Source: Bretschneidera sinensis
Taxonomy: Eukaryota; Streptophyta; Magnoliopsida; Brassicales; Akaniaceae
NCBI GenBank assembly: GCA_023935145.1
Contig: CM043699.1
Coordinates: 125,687,036 to 125,751,035, forward strand
Direction of reading: 5' to 3'
Length of the DNA stretch: 64,000 nt
The translations under genes were made by a program, and so were the position numbers. Positions 1-10,220 of the stretch are shown piece by piece; positions within the stretch are counted from its first letter, which is position 1; each line of letters begins with the position of its first letter. Below the pieces are notes generated by a model, which searched no databases, was not told the origin of the DNA, and saw nothing but the letters and a program-made list of their open reading frames with translations.

Positions 1-119
1 AACATTTAAATAAAAACATAAATATTAATAAAAGAAAAATACTATAATGAAAAGGATATGCTTTGGGGTGTCTCCCATGAGCGCTAAGTTTTATGTCTTC
101 AGCCAGACGAGGTATCCTC
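1..119 (-). other. Post-ORF noncoding region of element A with stem-loop remnant
   Basis: On the minus strand, just after the last ORF stop, there is a GCGCTCATGGGAG...CACCCCA pattern (about 66-98). It matches in position and form the GGTGGG-AGGCAA-CCCACC stem-loop that follows the last ORF of element C at 10783 and 12066. The rest is A-rich and noncoding. Confidence 0.45.
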
Positions 120-1245
120 TCACTGCTGGTCATTAGGTAGTGTAGTCGAAGAGGTACCAGGTGCAGGAGGTAGACGATCGAGGATGGCTTGTAGCATCAT
201 CTCCTATCGTGTGAATTGTGCTGCTAACCCATCCATCCGCTGATAAATCAATAGTCTTGTCTCCCTATCCTCTCGGTGAATATCAAAGAGCTCACACCTA
301 AGGGAGGACAGCTCATCTAGAAAGGGTTGAGATACGGTGGATCCCATGTCTGGCTGGTCCTTCTCCCTCAAATGGCTCACTGTCAGGTGCTCAATGTCCA
401 TAGGATCATCCGCTATAGGCTCAGCAACAGGAATCGACACCCGGGGTCCTCGAGGCATAAGGGACTGGCTGAGGCTCCATTGAGCCCTCCCAAAGAATGG
501 ATGATCGCTAACTGGCCCATCTATAGAGAAGCCTTTAATCCCCTTCTTCTTGAAGATATGGCTGAGCAAGAAAGGGAAAGGGAGTCCCCATGCATTAGCC
601 GTGGTGGTCTGACGGTTATACACACTGCCCTAAAAACTGTGTATCTGACTCCATATGACTGTTGGGATGGAGTACCAATGACCCCAGTAAAAAGCATAGA
701 GAGCCTGTAAAAACTAATCCCTTCTCTGAGTCTTGTGCCTTAAAGGGCACATTTTATGCTGGAGGACAGAATCCACGAACCATAAGCGGTGAGGCAACTT
801 TGACTGGCTCCCTACATTATTGTGCTGGTTTGCATACTGGCCCGCACATATGTCCTCTATGATGTGTGGCAGAGAAAACGTGTCTAGCTACTCCGGAGGG
901 GACTCATCACAGCAATGGAAGGAACTGGCGATGTCGGCGGTGGTCAGCTCTATGAACCTGCCCTAGACTAAGGATGATAAAATCTCTGGTCTGGTGCAGT
1001 CATAGGTCAGGTTCTTATAGAAGCTAACCACGAATAGGGTGTATGCCGTCGAACAGACCAGCTTGAATAGCCATTTGAGACCCTAGGTCTTGAATTCTTA
1101 TACCGCCTATCTTGTGGCATCCAAACTCTTGAAATCCTCATCGACGTTAAATTTAGTCTCGAACAGTATTTCACGCTGATTGAAACTAGGTCAAGTGGAC
1201 TGGGAGCGGCTGCCGGAGGTTCAGGAAGTGGAAGCCATGTTCTGA
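120..1245 (-). pseudogene. Putative plant transposon protein-domain ORF of element A (degenerate)
   Basis: The minus-strand reading starts near 1245 (a region matching KFNVDEDFKSLDATR) and ends at a stop at 120-122. The recognisable order is an alpha/beta N-terminal part (SLDATR..FKxxGLKxLFK, FVVSFYxNL), a middle CPLGHKTQR-like part around 720-790, and a C-terminal AWGLPFPFLLSHIFKKKGI block at about 560-600 followed by a Pro/Ser-rich tail ending LPNDQQ. This resembles the family annotated 'putative plant transposon protein' (Transposase_32 type), often found in or beside plant gypsy elements; its function is not established. Frameshifts at about 630-1000 and a stop at 204-206 break it. A better-preserved partial copy is at 6290-6910. 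The family call rests on motif memory, not a search. Confidence 0.6.
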
Positions 1246-2217
1246 GGTCTGGAACTGTAGTTACTATAAAAAAAATGCACTCGATCACAGGCTTTGTGCG
1301 CTCGATCGCACTAGAAGACTTGTGCTCGATCTCAGGCTATGTGCGCTCGATCACACTGGCTCGGGCAATTTATCAAACAGTTTCTGTGCACCGAAAACAC
1401 GAGGCTGTGAGAATTTATTTCAAATGTCAGCTCAACCTCCTGCAGACATAACAGACAATCCCAACACATGGTAGAGACATATAATTAGTACAATGTAAAT
1501 CTAAAATCGTGTGTGATTGTGTGTATCTAATTCAAAAAGAAAATAAAAATAGGTGAGGGTATACCTTATGGGTACGGTAAGGTAAGTGGGTGTGTGAAAT
1601 AGGGGAATAAAATGGGGGATAGGGAGGTATGTTTTGATGGAAAAAGAGATGGAGTAAGAGGTTGAGAGGGTTAGAGTGCTGTGAGTGATGTGCGAGAATG
1701 AGAGGGCAAGAGTGCGATAGAGAAACAAAGGAAGTGCGATTGAGTGTAAGTGAGGGAATAAGAGGGAACATGTTTATATCCTCCACGTGACCACTCTGCC
1801 CCGAGTGCGCTCGAGAACATGGTAAAATGCACTTGATCACACTTGTGTGCAAGTATATGATTGTGAGCAGGGAATGTGCGTTCGATCGTACTTGAATAGT
1901 GCACTCGAGCGCATGGCAGAAAGTAAAAAATTAATGAAACAAACAGCGATAGAAAAATTATCAACAATACAACCATACCGTTTTGTAGTGGCCTCAGTAC
2001 CATTAACCTTTGACAGAGGCACTTGAGCTAGAAGTTTATGAAAGTGGGATTTGCTCAAGTGCTCTCTATAGTAGCTTTGATGCTACTTTCTTTGAAGAAG
2101 GCACTTAGAACCCACATCAAGTGGTTCAAGTGCCCTTGACAGCTACTGCATCTCCAATCTTGGTGCCTGGTTAATAAAATAGGGAAAAGCAGTATTAGTA
2201 AGTTCAGGATTTTCAAC
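1246..2217 (-). other. Internal noncoding region between transposon-type ORF and protease of element A
   Basis: There is no credible coding potential here; the ORFs are shadows of a low-complexity GA-rich (plus strand) stretch at 1540-1770. CpG-rich palindromic words (ACTCGATCACA, GCGCTCGATCGCA, GCGCTCGATCACA) cluster at 1276-1355 and again at 1805-1915. Around 2010-2120 there are several imperfect copies of a GCACTTGAG/TCAAGTGC word. An autonomous Athila element would carry RT-RNase H-integrase at this position. The equivalent stretch in element B lies at 6911-7332 plus 8627-8744. Confidence 0.6.
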
Positions 2218-4642
2218 TCAAGGATACTTACTTGAAGCCTTTGGTGTGTTCTTGATGAGGTGTATAGTTCTATTGATGTCTTTAATCACATCGTCATCCT
2301 CCGGCCTAATGTCCAATCTTGTGTCATCATGGTTGGGGATGGTCTTCGATGGAGCAGTGTGATGGACCTGAGACACTTTCTTAACAACACCTTGCATTAA
2401 GCTTACATTAGAATATTCATTATCATTTTTGGTTGATTTTAATGTATTAAATATTTTGTATTCCATCTCCTCATCATTTACTTTCATAGTGACAATGCCC
2501 CTTTTTACACTAATATTTGTGTTGGCTATGATCATAAATGGTCTTCCTAGGATGATGGGGAGTGGCAGTGGAATATGACATTCTTCCATATCTAAGACAA
2601 TAAAAACAGCAAGTAAAATAAATTTACCCTCTCTTACCAAAACATCCTCGAGGATACCTCACAGTCGTTTGATGCTTCTGTCGGCTAATTGCAAAGTGAT
2701 GGAGGTTGGTTGAAGCTCCCCCAAACCTAGTGTCTCAAATACACTGTATGGTAACAGATTGACACTTGCTCCTAGATCAAATAGTGCATGCTCGAATATC
2801 TGGTCACTTAGCCTGCAAGGAATAGTAAAACTACCCGAATCTTTTAGTTTTGGTGGTAGTTTTCTTAATAGCACAACATTTACCTCTTCAGTCAAGGCTA
2901 CTGGCTCATGTTCCTGAAACTTCCTTTTGTTAGTGCAACAATCTTTTAAAAACTTAGCATAAGCAGGAATTTGCTTAATTGTATCTAATAAAGGAATGTT
3001 TATTTCCACCTTTTTCAAAGTTTTGAAAATGTCACTCAGTTTAGTCTCTTTCTTAGACTTTACTAACCTTTGAGGGAAGGGTGGAGGTGAATTTACCTTT
3101 TTTTTATCTCACTTACCTTAGATGTGGATGCTTTGTTGGGAGATGCTCGTACAGGCTCATCGATGCCTATAATCTTTCCACTTCTCAGGGTTGTCACAGT
3201 ATTCAATTATTGATGTCCTCTTGGATTAGGTATTGGTTGGGCGGGAAGCTCACCTTGCTTTCTACTACTCAGTTCCTTGGCTAATTGCCCCATTTGTACC
3301 TCTAACCCTTGAATGGCTTGATCATGTTTTGCAGTGGTTTGTCTCATCTCAGTCCGAAATTGCCTAGTTTCTTCTATGAATTGTTCGTGTGAAGTCATTA
3401 GCTTTTGTTGCTGAGATGCCAATTACCTCACAAGACTTTCGAGGTCACTCTTCTTTGTTTCAGGAGCATTGAGTGGGCTGCTGGTTGGAAGTTTCTTTGC
3501 TGCCCTTGACTGTTCTGATTGTTGCTCCAAGAAAAATTCGGGTGATTCTGCCATCCAGGGTTGTAGGTATTTACATAAGGATTGTTCTTCGATAGATAGT
3601 TGTTTGGTCCCATAAAGTTTGCTTGCTCATGATCTGCAGATGAATACAAGGGATATGTATCAGTATTATGATCAAATTGAGAACAAATTGCACATACCTG
3701 GAGTGGTGTAGCTGGTGTGTTAGGTGAGGCATTCTGAACTTCCATGGCTTTAACTAACAGGTCTTGTTTCCTTTCCAAAACAGCTATCTGAGTGGATGAT
3801 CCTCCATTAAAACTTACCTCACACATACCCTTACTCTTGGTTACATGTCTACCTCGAGAGGAGAACTGCTGAGTGTGTTCACTTAGGGTTTCGAAGAGCT
3901 CCATAGCTTTTTCGCTGCTTTTCTCCATCAACACTCCTCCATAACCTGAATCCATAATACTTTTGTTAGTATCACTTAAACCTTCATAGAAAGCTTGTAC
4001 CAGTTCATCCTGAGGTAGGTTGTGATGTGGGCATTTGAGTAGCAGCTCGTTGAAGTGTCCCCAAGCCTCGAAGAATAGATCTTCATCCTTTTGTTGGAAG
4101 GACTGAATTTCCTTACTCATTTGCCTCGTCTTTTGGGCTGGGAAAAACTTCTTTGGGAAATTGCTAGCCAACTCCTCCCAAGTGTGGATCGAAACTGCAG
4201 GCAATGAATTGTACCACAGTTTAGCATTATCTTTTAATGAAAAAGGAAACATAATCAACCTTATTCCTTCTTGGTCTAAGCCTCAGATGTGCTGGAACTT
4301 GCAGAGATCGAAGAACTCTCGAAGGTGCAAGTGTGGATCATCATTAGGTGTACCCCTAAAATGAGTCAACGCACTCAATATTTGTGGAGATATGTAATAG
4401 TTGCCTTCCACCTTAGGTTGATAAGCAATACATGATGGCTGATCAAGGTTGCGTGGGATGAAGGATTGCTTCAACGACCTTCGCTCAGATGGTTGCTGAT
4501 TTTCTAACTGTTCCACCATTTGTGCTTCTTCTTCAAATTCTTTTACCTCTTCAGAGTTATCTCTAAGCCTTTGTTGGATAGTTAGCTTAAGCCTGGTATC
4601 AAGGGGGAAGAATGTTGGATGCTTGGATCGACGCCCGTGCAT
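2218..4642 (-). pseudogene. gag-pro: Athila-type gag-protease of element A
   Basis: Gag begins with ATG at 4642 (MHGRRSKHP) and includes the plant gypsy Gag core (MFPFSLKDNAKLWYNSLP; FFPAQKTRQM; QAFYEGLSD) around 3700-4260. A degenerate CCHC knuckle follows at about 3650-3700 (CAIC..H....Y; the last Cys is replaced). Further on come the TLRSGK motif (about 3190) and a retropepsin with DLGASVNLLP (about 2760-2790) and ILGRPF (about 2540-2555). The frame is broken by a TGA near 4283, where copy D keeps CGA (HIRGLDQEG), so this is a C-to-T change at a CpG on the minus strand. Other breaks are a stop at about 3425, frame changes near 3020-3200, and a stop near 2657. The protease ends at 2218 with no RT following. 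Confidence 0.85.
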
Positions 4643-4938
4643 GAATCGGTGATAATCGCTTAAGTGCAGCAGTTAAACACTGCTACCCGGGTAACTCACT
4701 GCCTCAATTGCACTCGATCACACAGGAGGGTGTGCTTGATCGCAAGTGGCATAGAAAGCTCTCTTGGAGTGCCTGAAATAGTAAAACAAAAAAGGAATTA
4801 GATTAAGGTTTAATGAAACAAAAATAACATAACACAGAAACTTAAAATTTTTGAGATTTTTCCTAAAAGTAGAAATAGAATGAAAAAGAAATAGCAATGA
4901 TTAATGAAAGATAATTCTAAAAATAAATTTAAGCGCAA
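4643..4938 (-). other. 5' leader of element A with palindrome words
   Basis: This untranslated region lies between PBS and gag. Two imperfect copies of the family's CpG palindrome word occur at about 4702-4744 (GCACTCGATCACA, GCTTGATCGCA). The corresponding leaders in B (8745-8961) and D (17783-18053) align along their length, including the words. Confidence 0.7.
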
Positions 4939-4956
4939 TCCCAGGCAATGGCGCCA
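4939..4956 (-). other. Primer-binding site of element A (tRNA-Asp type)
   Basis: Read on the minus strand, TGGCGCCATTGCCTGGGA lies six bases inside the LTR edge. It differs at two positions from TGGCGCCGTTGCCGGGGA, the tRNA-Asp complement known for Athila elements. Its position defines 4963-6243 as a 5' LTR. Confidence 0.75.
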
Positions 4957-4962
4957 AAAACT

Positions 4963-6243
4963 TGTTGTGCATTTATCTACCTAAATAAATAAGTAAATAA
5001 TTGTACTTGTTTTACTTGCAAGTGCACAAGGTCAATGGTAGCATAATGTGCAAGTGCGAGACCATTTCCACATGGATTGGTAAACTTTGATTTAGAATTA
5101 GTTTCTCAAAGTGAAAAGAGAAATAAATGTAAAGTGTGAGTTAATAATAATAAGAACATAAGGCTGTGATATCCACCACTAATTACACTTTCTCACTAAG
5201 TAAAGTACCAATGCTATAGCCTTATTATGAATACCTAATGGTTGCTAACCTAAGGGCTTGGTCCACACCTTAGGCTATTGATCTCCCTCAGCAACGAGTT
5301 AGGTATGGTGTATACTCTAACTCTTTTCTCTATTAAGGTATTCAACATAGGTGTTTACTGAGTTGTTCCTTAAGATAGCATAAGGGCTGTGGAGATTGGC
5401 AACCACAAGGGACCTAGGGCTTGGTCCGCTCCTGGTTTCCCATGTTGATTAACCCAAGAATCTGGTGTGGATATCTTTTGTTACTATTGTTAAACCCATG
5501 ACTCTGTCATCCAAATTGATTGAAGTAACAAATCCATACCACATGCATAAGTTAATCAGACACACACATATAAGGAATTTAAATACAAACAGGTATTAAT
5601 TAAGTTATGTATTATAACATGGCCATATGCAAAGGTAATCAATGAATATATATGTGGAAAAGCATAATTAGGGCTTCAATCGAGCCCTATAAGAGTTTAG
5701 TTACACATACTAGATGAACTGAACATTATAATCATAATTAAACAAAAACAAAAAAAAAAAAAAACCCGAAGAAGACTAAGGAGATGAGTCGTCCATTCCT
5801 TTCCAAGCTTACAACTTCAAGTCTAAAACAAAAGGTGTGGTTTCTATGTTTTATAAGGCTATATATAGGGCTCTAAGGATGCCCCGAAACCCCAATTTCC
5901 TATTCAAGGTTCGGAGACTTCTTTCCATATCTGGCTCTGCCGCCTCTGGTATGTGTGCGCTCGAGCGTATGTAGTCTACACTCAAGCGTATGTGGTCTGC
6001 GCTCGAGTGCATGTGTGCGCTCGAGCCTTCTAAGTGTGCGCTCACGTGCCTATGTGCTCGATCACAAGGGAGGTGCGCTTGAGCGCACCTTGCTGGATTG
6101 CAGAACTTCACTTTTTACTCTTTAGAGCTCCAAAATGTCATCTTTTTGTCAAAGCCCTATGAAAAACATATGAAACATGAAAATGAAATGGAATCTACTA
6201 AATTAGATAAACAAATAGCCTATGACTATTTAAGCACTTATCA
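4963..6243 (-). repeat. 5' LTR of element A
   Basis: On the minus strand the LTR starts TGATAAGTGCTTAAATA (end at 6243) and finishes ...CAACA at 4963 next to the PBS. It belongs to the same family as 7333-8626, 8986-10220, 18078-19401 and 57262-58503. The U3 part (about 5950-6090) holds a cluster of GCGCTCGAGCG-type palindromes; a GGTGCGCTTGAGCGCACC near-perfect palindrome ends at about 6090. A 'GCACTTGCAAGTAAAAC' block sits close to the 3' end. Confidence 0.85.
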
Positions 6244-6289
6244 TCTGACGATCGTGCACGTGGTCCCAAAACCTGTGTCTCTAGCTCCA

Positions 6290-6910
6290 TATGACTGATG
6301 GAATGGAGTACCAATATCCCCGATGAAATTTGTACAGGGCTTGTATGAACTAGTACCTCCTTTGAGTCTTGTGCCCCAAGGGGCACACATTACGCTGGAG
6401 GATGAAGTCCACTAGCCATAGTCGGGTAGGCAACTTTGACCAACTCCCTGTATTGTTGTGCTGGTCAGCGTACTAGCCCGCACACATATCCTTGATGATG
6501 TGGGCCAGGGAAAACGGGTCTGGCTGCTCCTCCATATGGGTATCCTGCGGAGGAAACTCATCGCAGCAGTGAAGAGCAATAGCGATGTCAGTAGTGGCCA
6601 GCTCGATGAACTTTCCCTGGACTGAGGAGGATAGGATCTCTGGTTTGGTGCAGTCATCGAACAGGTTCTCATAGAAGCTGACCACAAACTGAATGTAGGT
6701 CGTCGAGCAAACTGGCTTGAACAGCTGTTTTAGTCCCCGGGCCTTGAATTCTTGGACCGCCCATCGAGTGGCATCCAAGCTCTTGAAGTCCGCATCAATA
6801 TTGAATGTAGTCTCGAAACAAGATTTCTCGTTACTTGAAACTAGGCCGGGAGGATTGGGAACGGCTGCTGGAGGCTCAGGAACTAGAAGTAACTTGTTTC
6901 AGCATTATGG
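6290..6910 (-). pseudogene. Putative plant transposon protein-domain ORF of element B (5' part)
   Basis: This is the best-preserved copy of the family's accessory ORF. An open stretch at 6473-6778 reads MDATRWAVQEFKARGLKQLF ... FVVSFYENLFDD ... SSVQGKFIELATTDIAIALH ... FSLAHIIKDMCAG. It then continues past a TGA as YADQHNNTGS..KLPTRLW..PLGHKTQRR to about 6290. Upstream of 6778, SEPPAAVPNPP and CFETTFNIDADFKS fragments extend it to about 6910 after a frameshift. Element A's LTR truncates the C-terminal half. The role is unknown; resemblance to the Transposase_32-type domain is inferred from motif style. Confidence 0.6.
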
Positions 6911-7332
6911 TGTAGTTGCTGTCAAATTTGCATTCGATCACAGGTTTAGGTGCGCTCGATCGCACTGAGTGATTTGCACTCGATTACAGGGGAGGTGCGC
7001 TTGACCGCAGTGGTTCAGACAATAGGTCGAACAGGTTGGGGCCGACAGAAGTTGGAAGCTGTAGGAAACACACAAACGCAATCTTCAACCTCCTGTAAAC
7101 ACAAAATACAACCACAACACTTGGTAAATTAGTAAATTATAAATCAAAAAGTCATGTGTGATTGTGTGCAACTAATTAGAAACAAAAATGGGTATGGACA
7201 TACCTTGTGTACTTGTGAAAGTGAGTATGTGTGTGATGGGGGAATGAAGGGGATAGTAGGGGAATGAAATATGCAAGGGGGGAATGTTTTAGTTGATGTT
7301 GAATGTAATGTAAGGAGAATGAGAGTGCTGGT
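6911..7332 (-). other. Noncoding internal region of element B with palindrome words
   Basis: Homologous to 1246-1700 in element A. CpG palindrome words occur at about 6936-7012 (GCATTCGATCACA, GTGCGCTCGATCGCAC, GCACTCGATTACA, GCGCTTGACCGCA). A G-rich tract at about 7235-7290 matches the GA-rich tract of A. No gene seen. Confidence 0.6.
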
Positions 7333-8626
7333 TGTTGCGCGTTTATCTACCTAAATAAATAAGTAGATAACCGCACTCGTTTTACTTGCAAGTTCACAAG
7401 GTCAACAGTGTAGTATAGTGTGCGAAAGCAAGGTCATCTCCACAGGGATTGGTAAAGTTCGGTTTCAGAATTAGTTTCTTTAAGTAAAAAGAAATAAAAT
7501 AATTATTGTGTGATTTGATAATAATAAAGACATAGGGCTTTGATATCCACCACTAGTCATACTTTCCCAATTGTATAAGGTATCAGTGCACTAGCCTTAT
7601 CATGTATACCTACTGGTTGCCAACCTAGGGCATGGTATCTACTCCTTAAGCTATTGATCTCCCTAAGCAACGAGTTAGGCATGGTATCTACTCTAACTCT
7701 TTTCTTCCTTAAGGGATTCAGCATGATATCTGCTTGAGTTGTTCCTTAAGAAAGCATAAGTACTATGGAAATCGACAACCACATGAGACCTAGGGCATGG
7801 TATCTACTCCCGGTTTCCCATGTTGATTAACCCGGGTATCCGGATAAGATATCCCTCATTACTAATGTTAGACCCAGGACTCAATCATCCAAATTGATCT
7901 AACTAACAGGTCCATACCACATGTATATGCTAGCCATACACATACATATGAGGAATTTAAATAAGCACAGGCATTAATCAAGTTAAGCAACATAATAAAA
8001 GCTATTGGCAAAGATTTATCAATGAATAAATATATAAGAAAGCATAACTAGGGCTTCAATCGAGCCCTATAAGAAAGTTAGTTACATATACTGTCTAAAA
8101 ACATCATATATAAACTAAACATAAAGAGAAGAATAAACCCGAGAGAAGAGGCATCAATTCTCTCCCAAGCTTACAACTCCAAGTAAGAGCTAAGAGAAGT
8201 GTTCTATAAGTTGTTTCAATTGTGTGTGCTTTACAGGTGTATTTATAGGTCTTTGAGAAGTCCTAAGAGGCCCATGAATTCCTAAAACTTTCCTAAAAAC
8301 AAAACTCTTTTATTTCCAAAATAGGGTTCTGTAGTTTACTGTTCACGCTCGTATATGTTCGCTCGATCGCAGTGCTATGTGCGCTCGATCACATTGCATA
8401 TTGCGATCGATCGCATTGCATATTGCGATCGATCGCAGTTTGTCTAGAGACTGCTCCAGGGATTCCAGGCTTCTTCCTTAAAGTGCCAAAACTACTTCTT
8501 TTTCTCCAAGACCCTATAAAAACATGTAAAACACACAAATGGAGTAAAAGAGATAAAATTAACGTAATTAAGGACCTAACAAATGTAAATAAAGGGGCTT
8601 AAATATGAATATTTAAGCACCTATCA
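7333..8626 (-). mobile_element. Athila-type solo LTR S1 inside element B
   Basis: A full-length LTR (minus-strand TGATAGGTGCTTAAATA ... CAACA) flanked by CTGGT (7328-7332) and CTAGT (8627-8631), a 5-bp TSD with one mismatch. Neither PBS nor PPT adjoins it, and B's internal sequence continues on both sides. It therefore arose by LTR-LTR recombination after insertion. It carries two perfect TGCGATCGATCGCA palindromes at 8402-8415 and 8424-8437, with further imperfect ones at about 8358-8395. Confidence 0.88.
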
Positions 8627-8961
8627 CTAGTGTAAGAAATGGAGAGAGGGAGAGAGCTAGAGAGATAGAGAATTGTGATTAAGCGTATGGGAAGAAAAAT
8701 GAGGGAAAATCGTTTAAAACCATCACGGGACCTCTCTACTCCGAGTGCACTTGAGCGCATTGTCACAGAGAGCTTCTACTGTAGTGCCTGAAACATAATG
8801 AAAAGGAAATAGATTAGGTTTTTTTTTTTTTGATGAAGCAAAATAAAAGTGAAAAAACAGAAACTTAAAATTTTTAGGTTTTTGATAAAACAAAGCAAAA
8901 TAAAATATACTCACAATGATTAAATTAGACAAAAATAATTCTAAAAAGAAATTTAGCACAA
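8627..8961 (-). other. Fused 3'-region and 5' leader of element B (gag-protease deletion)
   Basis: Sequence below about 8745 aligns with the region near 1700-1815 of element A (downstream of the protease). Sequence above about 8760 aligns with the leader at 4700-4938. The join, near 8745-8765, falls in a palindrome word (GAGTGCACTTGAGCGCA). Roughly 2.9 kb present in A is missing. Confidence 0.65.
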
Positions 8962-8979
8962 TCCCCGGCAACAGTGCCA
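8962..8979 (-). other. Primer-binding site of element B (tRNA-Asp type)
   Basis: Minus-strand TGGCACTGTTGCCGGGGA, two changes from the Athila tRNA-Asp PBS, six bases from the LTR edge. Confidence 0.75.
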
Positions 8980-8985
8980 AAAACT

Positions 8986-10220
8986 TGTTATGCGTTTATT
9001 TACCTAAATTATTAAGCAAATAATCGAACTTATTTTACTTGCAAGTGCACAAGGTCTACAATAGTGTAGTGTGCAAGTGCGAGATCATCTCCACAGGGAT
9101 TGGTGAATTTCGTTTTAGAACCAGTTTCACAATGTAAAAATTAATAGAAATAAATATTGAATCCAGATTAATATTGATAAGAATATAGGGCTTTGATATC
9201 CACCACTAATCATACTTTCCCAATAAGTAATGTGCCAATGCTCTAACCCTAGCATGAATACCTAATGGTTCTCAACCTAAGGGCTTGGTCCGCTCCTTAA
9301 GCTATTGATCTCCCTAAGCATCGAGTTAGGCATGGTGTATACTCTAACTCTTTTCTCTCTTAAGGGATTTAGCATGGTGTATACTGAGTTGTTCCTTAAG
9401 AGAGCATGAGGTTTGTGGAAATCAACAACCACATGAGACCTAGGGTATGTTGTATACTCCTGGTTTCCCATGTTGATTAACCCAAGAATCCGGTGTGGAT
9501 TTGTTTTGTTACTATTGTCAAACCCAGGACTCGGTCATCCAAATTGATCTAACTAACTAATCCATACCACATGCATACGTTGATCAGACACACACATATA
9601 AGAAATTCAATAAAACATGCATTAATCACTTAAAGCATCATAACATGGCTATTTGCAAAGGCAATCAATGATTATATATATGGAAAAGCATAATTAGGGC
9701 TTCAATCGAGCCCTATTAAAGAGTTAGTTACACATGCTGATTAAACTAAACATCATAACTAAACTAAGTAGAAAGATAAATCCCGAAGAATACTATGGAG
9801 ACGAGTTATCAATTTCTCTCCAAAGCTTATCACTTCAAACAAAATCAAAGGTATGTTTTCTGGGTTTTACCAGCCTATATATAGGGTTCTAAGGGTGCTT
9901 CAAAATCTTAATTTCCAAAATTAGATCCAAAGACTTCTTTCCAAAATTGGCTCTGCTGCCTCTCTGTACGTATGCGCTCAATCGCGTGCTTCTGTGCTCG
10001 AGCACATGGGCGCAACGAGTGTTTGTGCGCTCGATAACACTTAGTAGGCTCCAGATCTTCAGTTTTCTTCCTTAGAACACCAAAATGTTATATTTTCTTC
10101 AAAAACCTATAAAAAGCACAGAAAACACAAAAATGAAGTAGAATATACTAAAATACATAAATAAAGAACTTAACAACTGTAAATTAAGGGGCTTAAATAT
10201 GAATATTTAAGCACTTATCA
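8986..10220 (-). repeat. 5' LTR of element B
   Basis: Same family as the LTR of A. On the minus strand it begins TGATAAGTGCTTAAATA at 10220 and ends ..AACA at 8986. The U3 palindrome cluster is at about 9965-10050 and is more degenerate than in S1 or the solo LTR at 57262. Confidence 0.85.

Larger units (their letters stand above)
1..6243 (-). mobile_element. Athila-type non-autonomous LTR retrotransposon A (3' end outside window)
   Basis: The element reads right to left: 5' LTR (4963-6243), PBS (4939-4956), leader, gag, protease, a long noncoding stretch, a transposon-type ORF, then a post-ORF region reaching base 1. No RT, RNase H or integrase motif is visible between the protease stop (2218) and the transposon-type ORF, although gag and protease are clearly Athila-like. 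The 3' LTR should lie left of the window. The 5' LTR outer edge touches sequence homologous to A's own ORF region (around 600-660), so A has inserted into a second copy of its family (element B). If so, TCTGA should also flank the missing 3' LTR. The gag and protease carry stops, so this copy is dead. Confidence 0.8.
6244..10220 (-). mobile_element. Athila-type element B, internally deleted
   Basis: Reading right to left, B has a 5' LTR (8986-10220), PBS (8962-8979), a leader to about 8765, a deletion junction, a noncoding stretch interrupted by a solo LTR, and a transposon-type ORF fragment up to 6244, where element A has inserted. Gag and protease are absent. B's outer edge meets plus-strand Athila pol sequence at 10221, so B inserted into element C; the expected partner TSD (CATAG) would lie left of the window. 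Confidence 0.72.

Noticed and set aside
327..862. Plus-strand ORFs at 327-710 and 662-862
   Set aside because: They run antisense to the transposon-type ORF of element A and read as its shadow; no independent motif.
8342..8440. Possible CRISPR-like array of CGATCGATCGC repeats
   Set aside because: Repeats are short palindromes with irregular spacing inside plant LTRs; no spacers of constant length and no prokaryotic context.
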